In this document: positions 28,601 through 38,345 of the stretch, piece after piece
How positions within the stretch are numbered: the first letter of the stretch is position 1
Layout of the letters: every line of letters starts with the position of its first letter
Source of the DNA: Hippasteria phrygiana
Taxonomy: Eukaryota > Echinodermata > Asteroidea > Valvatida > Goniasteridae
Direction of reading: 5' to 3'
Assembly (NCBI GenBank): GCA_037893225.1
Contig: JAZGUH010000717.1
Span: 394,806 to 458,805 of the forward strand
Length of the DNA: 64,000 bases
Notes under the pieces: model-generated
Told to the model about the DNA's origin: nothing
Seen by the model: the letters and a program-made list of their open reading frames with translations, nothing else
Database searches by the model: none
Position numbers and translations under genes: made by a program

Positions 28601-31600
28601 ACATAACTCCAAAATGCGTTTGTATTGTATATGAATGTGTTGGTAAGGCATTCCTTAGAAAATTATGTGAGAATTGAAATGTGAATCTTCTTTCTTTGAG
28701 ATTGCCCAGAACTAATTGACAGTAAATTGCCCTGTCTGACGTGGCCCTAGAGTTCAAGACTTCGCTTGAAACACATTGTACATGTGAGTTTAAGAACTTT
28801 ACCTATGCAGATCGGTACAGAGTCGCTCCATGTGACGTTGTTGTATCCAGTATCGATGCACTCAATGGATGAGGCTCCATGAAGAGTATATCCAGTGTCG
28901 CAGGAGAAATCTACACGAGTCCTGAAGAACTTGAAGTTGTTTAGATTATAAGACAGTGAACGCGGGTTGGTGATGGTGTGGGCTCCGTTGGCTGGTGGTC
29001 CTATGTCATTACTGCACACTCCTTGTGATACTGGAATAAGAAAAGAAAACAATTGTTTCAAAAAATATTTTTAAAGACGGTTCTTGTCAATGCAAATGTC
29101 ATGAAATAAAACTAGTGTTTGAACAAAATTGGTGATATTCGAAAGTCTTTTCCTACTTCAGAAAAAGAACATTCTCAGGGGTTTGCAGCCAAATCGGGCG
29201 CACCCATGTCCTTTTCATTAAAGTCTTGTAAATTACGCCTTTGACATGATTTTGCAGCAAAATATTGATCAATCGATATTATTAATTGACATCTCTTGGT
29301 GAGTTGGTTATCTTTCTATCGATTGACCGATGGAACGATCGGCTGTACCAATCGATTGACTATATCTGTTGAAAGTATATGGGAATTTATCTCAATTACT
29401 TCTATAGATGGATATACGCTCCGAATCTCCACAGATCTGGTAGCTGTATCCTGCACAACTGTCCCGGCAGTCACCGGGTCTTTCTCCATGTCTGCCGTAG
29501 TCCTCGTTATTTCCGCAAAAGCATTCATCGCCAAATTCAAGTCCCAAGTATTTATAGTCGTCAGGCAGTGTATCGAGACAGTAACGGAAGCACCATTCGA
29601 TAGACTGATCGTTGTCTTCTTTCTTTGTAGTTCGGAGAGCGCGATCACTAGGATAATCCACAAAGCATCCTATGTAGCCAGGAGCTGACATAAAGTAAAA
29701 ACCATTGAATAACAAGCAGAATATCACTCTCTGAGGACGAGAGGGTAAACCATTTTGTGGTTAACATTCCAGAATAAAATAAAAGCCACTTTCCCAAATA
29801 CAGTGGAACGCCGCTATAGGAACACCGCTATACCGAACATTCGGCTATACCGAACATTCGGCTATACCGAACATTCGGCTATACCGAACATTCGGCTATA
29901 CCGAACATTCGGCTATACCGAACATTCGGCTATACCGAACACCATCCTTGGCTCCCAAATTGTGTGTACAAAACTTACCGAACATTGTTCTTGGAAAAAA
30001 GGCAACGGATTAAAAACAAATTACTGGGCATTTGGGCTATTTTTAATTCCCAAACGGCCGCAGCTTTATGTATTATTTCCCAAAGGAATAGAAGGGAAAA
30101 GCCAACCGTTGCTTTAGAATTTGGTAAGCTTAGAAAGTATGAACATGTAATTTCATAATTCAATGGCCGGTGTAAAAGGTAATTCTGTCCCCCCTGATAA
30201 ATCTGTCCCCCCGGACAGATTTATCAGGTCGCGACCCGGTAAATGTGTCCGGGGGGACAGAATTATCTAGATAAATCTGTCCCCCTCCAGGTTTTTCTGT
30301 CCCCCTGCCCAACGGTAAATGTGTCCGCCTGGTAAATTTGGCCCCCTGAACGTAAATGTCTACCACCCAGACGGTGTATACTGTATTTTCAAGGCTGTTT
30401 TCGCGCAGTGTCCAGACGAACACCTTGCTTTTTCGAGAATGCTCGTTAAGGATTGGATGAGGAGGGCTGGACACGGTATCCGTGACCTTGTTTGCAATAC
30501 GTGGCTCAGGTGGCATGGAGTCTAGTCGAGTCGTGCGGTTGATTGAAAACTCGCAATCGTATTGTAGCCCTGAAGGGACATCACACATCGCAGATTTCGT
30601 TGCGATGTCGCACACATTTTTATCGAAATTTCTTTGCAGATTTCGGCCGCGGGTTCGATCAGCCATGGATTCAGCAGCGGATTCAGCCGCAGATTCAAAA
30701 TCTCAAACGCATCAAGTAAAAGGTGGTCAACAAAGTGTGGCTTTTTTAGTTTAAACAATGTAGGGGACCGTGCCTGAGCAAGGGCGACCTCATTCGATAC
30801 TTCCTGGCTTCAAACAGTATGCTATATTTACGTCGGGTCATTTGCATTGTGTCTGGGTGATTTGCATATCCCTATGTAAAACTTTATTTTGTTGATGACC
30901 TTTGTGCTTCCCGCACTGGGACGGTTAACAGTTGTCTTTGTGCGAGAACATAGTTCTTAGATCTATTCATTGAAATTTATTCTGGGCTTATCATTGTATA
31001 GTTTGGTACCTTGTAATTGCAAGTTATTAGTTAGATTTTCATTGTCTGGATGAACATTTTGTAGAGGTGTTTGCCTTTATAGTGTATAAATATTCAGACG
31101 AGTTACTCGGCAGCACCTGGAAGTTGTATACGCTCTTGGTTTTTTGGAAGACGTCCTTCGACTAGACATGTAGATGTTTGTCGGCGTTTTTACCTTATTT
31201 TGTGCCCGACCATGGCTTTGCCATGATCGACTGACATGTTCACTGTGGGATATCGATAGGGCACTTCCCTGAGAAACCCCCAGCAACGGGGGTTTCATAC
31301 AGGAGTTTTTCGTCCATGGAGGTATTTTCTGTCATGGAGGGTTTGAGCTGAATAAGGGAATAAATAGTGCGAATCAAGAATTGTCATCACCACCCAGCAT
31401 CTGATCTGTCCAGTGTCTCATTTAATTTATGCGTGGTGCTCGTCCTTTTATCACAAGAGGGCCGGATCTCCTTATGCCGTCCCGCTACAACAATTTTGTT
31501 TGGAGTTCCATCAACAAAATTGTTAAAGATTTTATCAAAATGACAATTTTTTTAAGCATAGTCTAAATAACGAATATATTCTACATGCTATAAACTTAGA

Positions 31601-34362
31601 TAAGACCGATTACGTTCACTAATTAGCTACTAGTTAAAACGTTCTATTCAAAAGTGCAGACAATTTTATTTTGTTGCAGCTTTAAAAGTAAATGTACCTC
31701 ACATCCCCAAAGTGGATTTTAATTGCAGATACTATATGGACAGGCCCAATTTTGGAGGGGGCTAGATCCGCCCACTAATTAAGCAGTTTCATGCACTTTC
31801 TCGGACGAAATAGGGGTCGTCAATAGCCCTTTAATTATAGCAGCTAATGAGTGGATGGATCTGGACCCCTCCGAAATAGGGCCTGCCCAGTATCAGTTGA
31901 ATTATTGAATAAAAATCCACTTTTTGTTCATAAATCGTAGCTTTTTAAACTCTTAAAATGGCCCGTCATTAGCTCATTAATAGCAGCTGATTTGTTCGCC
32001 GATTTTTTTCCCTCCAATAATTGGGCCTGCCCAGTACATTGGTAAGATAGAATCTGCAATAAATATCTGCATAGAAATCTGCAAAGAAATTTGCGATAAA
32101 ATGTGCGACAACGCAGAAATCTTAAACAAATGTTTGATAAAATGTGCGACATCTCAAATACCTGCAAAGAAATCTGCAATGTGTGATGTCCCTTAGATCA
32201 GGGCCACGATTACAATCGCGAGCTGTGTAGCTTGGAGGGCACAGTCGACACGCTCGTATCAGCGGCTGAGAATTATTACTCATGCAAGAAGTCTGCGGAA
32301 TTCAGAGTGCTGGCATTTCTACGCAAGAAAAATAGGTCGATTGATTTCCAAAGAGACGAAGGTATTTTCATTTTGATAGCTTCATCGGGGCAGAAAAGAA
32401 CAAAATGTATAATATGTGAAGTAAATTCATCAAAACAATATATGGAACGGGCCTTATAAGCGTGGCAAATATAGTAGGACAGAATTAACGGGCCAGGGGG
32501 ACACATTTACCTAGTTAATTCTGTCCGGGGGGACACTTTTACCTAGGTAATTCTGTCCGGGGGGACAGATTTTAGGGGGGACAGAATTACCGTCTACACC
32601 GGCACAATTACAAGTCGTCCTTAATGACGGGTTCACACATTCCAGATGTTTAAGCCGAATCGCCGCGAATAGCAATTCTTGAGTAAATCGGGGAATTGTT
32701 CTTGGCTGCCTTGGGATCATTCTGTTAATTCGGTGAAAGATCGGGAAGCGCCCCGAAAATGTTGGACATGTTCAAAATTGCCGGGGTGATTCGGGAACCA
32801 ATTTTAATTCTTGTTTTTTTCTTGCTGTATTCCTAACTAATTCTGGATTTTCTTACAGCATTCTTACAAGGTTCGTAGAGTTATTCTTGGTGTTTAACAG
32901 TCCAGAATCATGCCGAATCTTTACAAATGTATCAAGAAATGTACGAATATTATAAGAATAATTTACGAATAGGCCTACACTAAGATTTTGTTAAGAATAA
33001 ATAAGAATATTCTAAGAACTTAGCAAGAATGAATCACGAATAATGCTCAATTACCCAAATTTTCCTAAGAATGTATATTACCAAGAATCAAGCAGAATTT
33101 AATACGAATTGATCCAGAATAGTCCCGAATGCACGCCGATTTAATCAATAATACCCAGAATGAGCAGATAACTGGAACTGAATGACGATGAGCGCTTGTC
33201 TGGATCGGTTTATCGCCTGGATTCGGCCTCGTTCTTGACGATTCTGGCTTGTTCTGATTGAAAGCGGCTTAGTTTGGGGTTGTTAGGGAATGTTCGCATT
33301 ACATTCGGCTTATTCGGTCTTTGTTCTTATTAAATTCGTAATGAAATCGGCATAGATCTGGGTCATTCTGGATGATTATGGAGTTAGTCGTATATTATTC
33401 TTGACAAAATAGCTACAATTCGGTTTTATTTTTCACTAAATCGCAATCATTGAGCTTGATTCGGTCTGATTCCGCTTTCAATTCGTACCTAGTTCTTGAT
33501 TATTGTTGTTTCATTCTTAAGTTATTCTTTCAAAAAGCGAATCGGTGTTAATTTCTTCCGATGCCATCAAGAATTTTTATTCGGGATAGATCGGGGTATT
33601 CGTGGCAATAATTCGGGAATGTGTGAACCTAGCATTAGTAACCGGCGGCTGAAAATCGCTTTACCGAACGATCGCTATACCGAAAATATAATGTGGATCC
33701 CGCGATGTTCGTTATAGCGGCGTTCCACTGTACAAAGAGTCCCAATCCCCCGTGCCCTTAGAACCGTCCATAATGTTCATACTCCAAGCAGAACAGAACA
33801 ACAACCCAACCGAACGACTCAGAAAAGAACAAAAACCATTCGGTTAAAGTAACAAACCTGCAGAATCTTTCGAACCATAGCAATTTGTGTTATTCCACAG
33901 AGTGGACTTCTGAGTAAGAAACGGATTTGTTGACGCTTGTGCCGGTCATTTTATGAAACAAAATAATACAACTTAGTGAAATGCAACGGCCGGATTCCAC
34001 GTATATGTGGAAGATCTGACAAAGTTTATGCTCCATTTTGTTTGCACCGAAAATAACCTAAAGCCCAAAAATATTTTCAGTTGGTTCGAGCATCCGTATA
34101 TACTTCAACATTGCGCTGGTCCTTTTCAGCAGCGTCAGCTCGAGTATGGAACCAACTCTCCCTGACTGTCAAATCATCTCGATCCATCATAACATTCAAG
34201 AAAAACTGTAATTACACCACGGCAAAGAAACCAACATAACTTACTGTTTTCATGTGGGTGCGAGAATATTAAACCGAACTGACATGTCGCCATTATCACA
34301 GAGAACAGGAGGTAGGATGAGAGCCCTCTACTCTCTTGGAACCTTGAAAGAACCATGGTCAT
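25328..34362 (-). CDS. receptor gene A: WSC-CCP-stalk-TM-tyrosine tail
   Basis: Six exons splice in frame: 34362-34245, 29684-29400, 29030-28803, 28398-28126, 26260-26176, 25697-25328. The product is 452 aa: a signal peptide exon (1-39); a WSC domain (about 41-134, eight Cys, EFGDECFCGN); a CCP/sushi domain (about 135-210); a Thr/Ser-rich stalk (about 211-301); one TM helix (about 302-328) closed by RWRKR; and a 123-aa tail with PPLYSQV and two WVxNIIY motifs. It is probably a surface receptor: WSC domains are taken to bind carbohydrate and CCP domains bind proteins, and the tail tyrosines could recruit SH2 proteins. The ligand is unknown. The first intron is loaded with nested transposons. 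Confidence 0.85.
26176..26260 (-). CDS. gene A exon 5: transmembrane helix
   Basis: It encodes GTIAGIAVAILVVLTVLVST followed by LILLRWRKR. An unbroken hydrophobic stretch of about 25 residues ends in a basic stop-transfer cluster. Confidence 0.9.
26684..26705. repeat. poly-C tract
   Basis: Long C run in a gene A intron. It is missing at the matching place in gene B (46612), so it has expanded or collapsed since the duplication. Confidence 0.9.
26886..27062. mobile_element. MITE with GTAAATACCGGCAATCG ends
   Basis: The left end is mirrored by CGATTGCCGGTATTTAC. It is retained at 46801-46977 in unit 2, so it predates the duplication. Diverged relatives lie in gene C near 55090-55260 and 55800-55990. 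Confidence 0.82.
27206..27332. repeat. inverted repeat GGTCAAAATCAGTCAAG
   Basis: The left arm faces CTTGACTGATTTTGACC. Conserved in gene B at about 47118-47243. Confidence 0.7.
28126..28398 (-). CDS. gene A exon 4: Thr/Ser-rich stalk
   Basis: It encodes PTTTARMTTWSETTIPVGPT through SPIIGNLSTG. It is rich in Thr and Ser with many likely O-glycosylation sites. It has a single GTTQRES unit where gene B has about 29. The exon is 273 bp, phase 1-1. Confidence 0.85.
28803..29030 (-). CDS. gene A exon 3: CCP/sushi domain
   Basis: It shows the CCP pattern GVCSNDIGPP, FSCDTGYTLHG, SIECIDTG, then Trp and PICIG. There are four cysteines and one tryptophan in the expected order. The exon is 228 bp, phase 1-1. 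Confidence 0.9.
29400..29684 (-). CDS. gene A exon 2: WSC domain
   Basis: It opens PGYIGCFVD and contains EWCFRYCLD, YKYLGLEFGDECFCGN and CRDSCAGYSYQICGD, the full eight-cysteine WSC pattern. The exon is 285 bp, phase 1-1. Confidence 0.93.
29823..29942 (+). repeat. 17-bp tandem repeat
   Basis: The unit CTATACCGAACATTCGG occurs about seven times in gene A, twice in gene C (57354-57383) and not as a repeat in gene B. Confidence 0.92.
30168..32602. mobile_element. TIR element with GGTGTA...GGTAATTCTGTCCCC ends (gene A), nested
   Basis: The inverted ends of about 28 bp contain GGTAATTCTGTCCCC, and the subterminal regions are packed with TCTGTCCCC and GGGGACAGA hairpins. Internal arms around 30560-30640 and 32090-32200 are also inverted copies. 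Gene B has the corresponding empty site (CAATGGCCAGCACAATTAC near 50490). A solo LTR is nested at 30759. No transposase was recognised. Confidence 0.82.
30759..31489 (+). mobile_element. solo LTR (731 bp) nested in the GGTAATTCTGTCCCC element
   Basis: It begins TGTAGGGGACCGTG and ends CCCGCTACA (TG...CA, with TGTAG/CTACA short inverted termini). It is flanked by ACAA at 30755-30758 and 31490-31493. Gene C has the uninterrupted sequence (TTGTACAATTTTG at about 58200). TATAAATA at 31084 and AATAAA at 31361 fit LTR promoter and poly-A signals. No second LTR or internal region is present. Confidence 0.8.
32624..33634. mobile_element. 1.0-kb foldback element with GGTTCACACATTCC ends (gene A)
   Basis: The ends TGACGGGTTCACACATTCC and GGAATGTGTGAACCTAGCA are inverted repeats beside TTA at 32621-32623 and 33635-33637. 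The interior is a dense degenerate array of AAGAAT-type words in the first half and ATTCTT/ATTCGG words in the second. Gene B lacks it. Confidence 0.82.
34245..34362 (-). CDS. gene A exon 1: signal peptide
   Basis: ATG at 34362 starts MTMVLSRFQESRGLSSYLLF, followed by SVIMATCQFGLIFS, a hydrophobic core of about 18 residues. A second Met at codon 3 could serve instead. The donor is AACA/GTAAGT. The exon is nearly identical in genes B and C. Confidence 0.83.
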
Positions 34363-36102
34363 TTCGTTGCTGGATTACGACGAGAGATATGCGGCGTGCA
34401 TGCGCGTCACTAACAGATGCAAAGGCTTTGAAAAATTGAGTCTATTGCTGTACTTCGAGGTCTGTAAACATGACTAGTTTTTATTGGCTACAGTCCCTTA
34501 GAATGTCCCCCGGATGGACCCTTTTGCGTGTTTGTGCACGTAATATTAAATATTAATATTAAAGGTCAACTATTTTGACTTGCCAGTTGGCAGTAAAAGC
34601 AGGCTTATCGATACACATGAACAGTGTTATTGTGCACTAAATCACTCTTAAAACATATTGATAAAAGAACAGCAAATATCGCGGCAAGTGCCACTCATCC
34701 AAACTTATGTGTATTTCCGCTACCCCGTAGATTAATGGACAAGGCAGACACAATAATTCATCTCGCAGTTTCTGTAAAAAGCTCTATATAATTTTTCAAG
34801 ATGTATCCCATAAAAAAACAAATGGCCTGGATTTGACATTGATAATATGCTGCCTTGTGTCAAAGGCTGAATTCGTTTTGTAACTCATAACAGCATTTTA
34901 CGGCTGTTTCAAGTTAAACAAAATTTCCAAATTGGGTATGGAAATTTCCTCTCGGAAGTTCAGTCTTGAACTGAACTGATAAAATCCAATATGATACCTT
35001 CATAGAACAATGCATAAGTAAACAAAACGAAACTGAAAGCGGAACTTTGATCTGAAAATTCTCTGAAGGATCTGAACAATGAGCTGTATAAATAGTAGTA
35101 CATCTGTATTGCTTTTATTTGTTCTCAGTCGATTTTTGCTGGGAAAGTAAATTTGCTAAAGGAGGAAATAATTCAATCTCATAATTATAATACTGCTATA
35201 GCCATTGCAATGCATGTTGCACACGTCTAAATATTGCATACGTTATTAATAACAATAATTATAAATACAAAAAACGGCGAACAATAATGATGCAATCGGT
35301 GGCCCCCCTGATATGTTATAAACTAAATTTAGATGCATCATTAAAATAATCCCTTGAAATTTCTCAACCTAAAGGTTTGTTTAAGACTAAGGTGAGACGG
35401 ATACAACACGCTTCGTTGCAAATTCAAAAATAGCTTTATTGAAGCGCTCCTTAATACACATGCCAAACTGTTAAAAATAATAATAAATCAAACAATTAGC
35501 TCACCTAATTATAAATAACAAATAACAGCGGGTGCAGACCAGTACGAAGGATTTAACCACCAGATTTAAACACCAGATTTAAACCCAGTTGTAAATATAT
35601 TTTTATAACAGCGACCCCGATGTTTTTGCTCAACAAATTCTTTTGAAGAGTGTACATGGGGGGCGTAGGTTAGTGGGCTTGCTGGTTTTTAGTGGCTGCA
35701 CTTTCAAAGTAGCCCTATTTCCAAATAGAACGCATGAATATCAACACAATAATTAAAAAGCATTATAAGCCTGCAATTATTAATAGACAAAGAAGAACAG
35801 GTACACACTTTGGGAATGGGGAGGGGTACGCGACCACGTACCCCCACCCCATTTATGCTCGATAAGCCTATTATACAGAAAGGTTTGGGCGAGGAGGAAC
35901 TCCAACCTCCCCCCGATGTGATTGGTAACTACCCTTTTATATACATCAATTAACTGCTCAATTAATGTATGGTTGTATTGTAGTTTTTTACACAAATTTT
36001 CTTTTATTTATAATGTCTTTTAATTAGCAATTTTAAGCTGATTGTAAGCGGGTAGGCTGTCGACTTGGTGTTTTTTTAATAGACCAGAATAATACATGCT
36101 TT
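34363..36102 (-). promoter_or_regulatory. conserved 5' flank of gene A
   Basis: About 1.7 kb upstream of the signal-peptide exon is highly similar to 51272-53010 and 61083-62754, upstream of genes B and C. It includes TATTAAATATTAATATTAAAGG and CTCTATATAATTTTTCAAG. The shared block probably contains the promoter and any 5' non-coding exon, but no start site can be fixed. Confidence 0.5.
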
Positions 36103-37092
36103 AAAGGAGAATTCCAGGCTCTATAATATTTTATCTAGTCTAAAAGAACATACACTAACATACAGACTGCACCAAGAGTTGGATTTTCTTTGTTATGGAG
36201 AACGACACACGCGCCCTTTATATTTACGATTTCTTGTCATTCAGCAGTACAAAGGGCGCATCCATACTGTTCGAAATTCCCGCGACATCCGGGAGATTAT
36301 GACGTAGTGTCCGCACCTCAATGGAAACCCATGGTTGGCTACGTGCGGTATGCACTGGTATCACACCTAGACGCAGCTTACTGCATATGAATACGTATAA
36401 TTTATAAGGCGCCCGACTATTGCGTGTACGCGTAAGGCTGATGTTTACTTCGACTTGACGTGCTGCAATTTATCGTGGTTTTTCGTATTTTTTTAGAAGA
36501 GCACAAAGTCTGTTCTGGTCGGAAAGTAAATATGTTAGGCACTGCATCATCTGGAAGATTCTTAGCCTACCCCAGGAGAACTGCCTGCCGATTTTCCTCG
36601 AAGCAATCTGGTTCGAAGTCGTCGCGTTTTTATATTGTTCAGCCATGTCTTACAAATATCCGGTCGTTTGGGGATTGGGAATTTGGAAGAAGCTGAGACC
36701 TTTTAGAGAATTCGGTTTATTTGAGCAGCCAAAAGCTTGCCAAATCGTCATGATGTTGCTGTACTACAGCACGACCGAGTTTTGCTTTAGCAGTCAGGCA
36801 AAAATTCGCCAGGAATATAAAAAACAGACGTGCGTCAAGGAACAACACTGCCACGTTCTCGTGTGTGTTGCATGTATGGACAATGGTTCACTGCACTGGT
36901 AGAGTGCAGCCACTACGTCACAGTATCCCGGATGTACCGATATTCCAGAGCAAAAGGGCGGCTCGCATGACGGCAGGCACGTTATGAAAAAACCTCCGGT
37001 TTATACGATTACCGAAACCAATCAAAATGAAATAGAAAGTAAGTCACAATTGCAATTAACGTTCTTTAACATTATGTTATTATAAACTCAGG
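36103..37092. other. insertion specific to unit 1, unidentified
   Basis: Relative to the junction upstream of C's tail exon and to 63770, unit 1 carries about 1 kb of extra sequence here. It has GC-richer stretches and partial internal inverted matches (GGGCGCATCC, CCCGGATG). I could not define clean ends or a product; open frames here look fortuitous. Confidence 0.4.
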
Positions 37093-37216
37093 GAAACACA
37101 TTTTATAGCGACTTCTTAACTGAAGACATAAGACAGGCCTACTGTCTTGTACCCCATTTTCATTAATTTACAGACTAATACTTTTCGAACCCCGATCTTT
37201 CCTTTTGTCATATGAT

Positions 37217-37379
37217 GCACGATATGGGACAGAGGGGAACCCCTCCCCCCTCTCTTTTGTGTTGGTCATTGTGTTCCCGCAATCTCAGGAATTCGTTTCA
37301 GATGTCTAGGGGGGGGGGGGGGGGGGGGGTGTTAGGTAACAATAGTCTGGAGTGTGTATAGCGTATAGGCATATCGTGC
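37217..37379. mobile_element. GCACGATATG MITE, copy 2
   Basis: The outer ends GCACGATATG and CATATCGTGC remain; a poly-G run sits at 37311-37329. It lies immediately 3' of the X tail fragment, as the copy at 53102 lies 3' of the gene C tail. Confidence 0.8.
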
Positions 37380-37411
37380 TGGGTATACCTTATTTTTGTT
37401 AGCGAGACTCT

Positions 37412-37834
37412 CTAGAATAACTTGTTTGTCAAAATCTGTGTTGCTTCTCTGCAACCTAAACTGGATACATTTCGCACCCATACGCTAGTCTCAACCCAAC
37501 CGGATTCATCATCACTCGGACATGAATCCTGAACGTTGAGGGCGGGTTCCTGGTTGCGAGGCGTGTTCTTGTCAACCGATTTCATGACGCCATCAGGGGT
37601 TGCGTACGCGTACTCACTATCGGGCTTACTCTCAACAACTAGGGCAGTGACGTCTCTTACTCTCGTCAACTGGGGCGGTGACGTCATCGGGGATTGCGTA
37701 CATGTCATCACTCTCGGGCTTATTCTTGTCACCTTGGGTGGGACGTCATCAGGTGTTGCATACACAACATCAATAGATGTCTCTTTCTCGTCAACTGGAG
37801 TAGTGACGTCAGCAGTGGTTGTGCACACGTCATT
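37412..37834 (-). pseudogene. X: truncated, frameshifted C-type tail exon
   Basis: It corresponds to the last part of the gene C tail exon (53329-53742): DVVYATPDDV, EYAYATPDGV and SCPSDDESGWVE are shared. It lacks one tyrosine repeat, has a small deletion shifting the frame after the first YATPDDV, and is altered where C reads WVENIAYG. Its upstream end is cut off at 37835, where unit 2 begins, so it has no TM or outer exons. It is a by-product of the tandem duplication. Confidence 0.88.
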
Positions 37835-38216
37835 TTAATAAAATATTACAGTTATAAAGGAATTAGTAAAATTGCATTTTTGTATTTGTCATTCGCTTTC
37901 AAAAAGCTTAATGTAGTTGGGATTAATATTACGATATTTATTTGAATCGACTTCATAAAATTCGCCCAAAAATCCTTTGATGATGATTATTCCTAGTTTC
38001 CTTTTCATATTTCTATTTTCTGTACTGTTATTCTTAGTCACCGTGTTTCTAAGCTACTGCATGTATGTGGATACCCTCCCTGGTCGATGCTTGCTGTGTT
38101 TAAGCGGCTATTCAGCGGAGGGGGTGGCACAGGGGGGGCTCCCCCCACTGCCCAATCCCCTCCCCCTACCCCACCCCCCCCCCATCCCCATGGCCACGGC
38201 AGAGTTTGTTTTTAAT

Positions 38217-38345
38217 GACAGTAGAATGTTGCTATAACGAACATCGTCTTGGGCTCCCAAATTGATGTATTATATAGAAAACGACAAAGTGAACAGTTTT
38301 TGTTGATCCCATATTATGTTCGTTTAAGTGGCATTCTACTGTATT
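38217..38345. mobile_element. short pogo-like MITE
   Basis: ACAGTAGAATGTTGCTATAA is mirrored by CATTCTACTGT. The internal CTTGGGCTCCCAAATTG matches the pogo-like elements in the receptor first introns. About 129 bp, flanked by AT-rich sequence. Confidence 0.72.

Larger units (their letters stand above)
29801..33730. mobile_element. pogo-like TIR element with nested insertions (gene A intron 1)
   Basis: The ends CAGTGGAACGCCGCTATA and TATAGCGGCGTTCCACTG are inverted repeats flanked by TA on each side, as in pogo/Tc1-type elements. The uninterrupted form is 372 bp in gene B (50244-50615). Here it has been expanded by a tandem repeat and by insertions at about 30168 and 32624. Confidence 0.87.
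20945..37835. repeat. segmental duplication, unit 1 (contains receptor gene A and truncated tail X)
   Basis: Unit 1 and unit 2 (37839-53742) are direct repeats. Both begin at ATAAAATATTACAGTTAT and carry the same exon series in the same order. Unit 1 ends inside a C-type tail exon, immediately followed by the start of unit 2. Later insertions make the two units differ in length. Confidence 0.85.

Noticed and set aside
29296..29688. Plus-strand open frames opposite the WSC exons (also 49822-50131 and 56881-57211)
   Set aside because: They recur only because the antisense WSC exons are conserved; the minus-strand reading has the full cysteine pattern and splice sites.
30160..30666. 168-codon minus-strand open frame in the GGTAATTCTGTCCCC element
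   Set aside because: It runs through the terminal inverted repeats and their hairpins and is interrupted in the gene C copy; it is not a transposase.
36645..36902. 85-codon plus-strand open frame with several cysteines
   Set aside because: It lies in the unit 1-specific insertion, with no recognisable domain, no splice context and no paralogue in the window.
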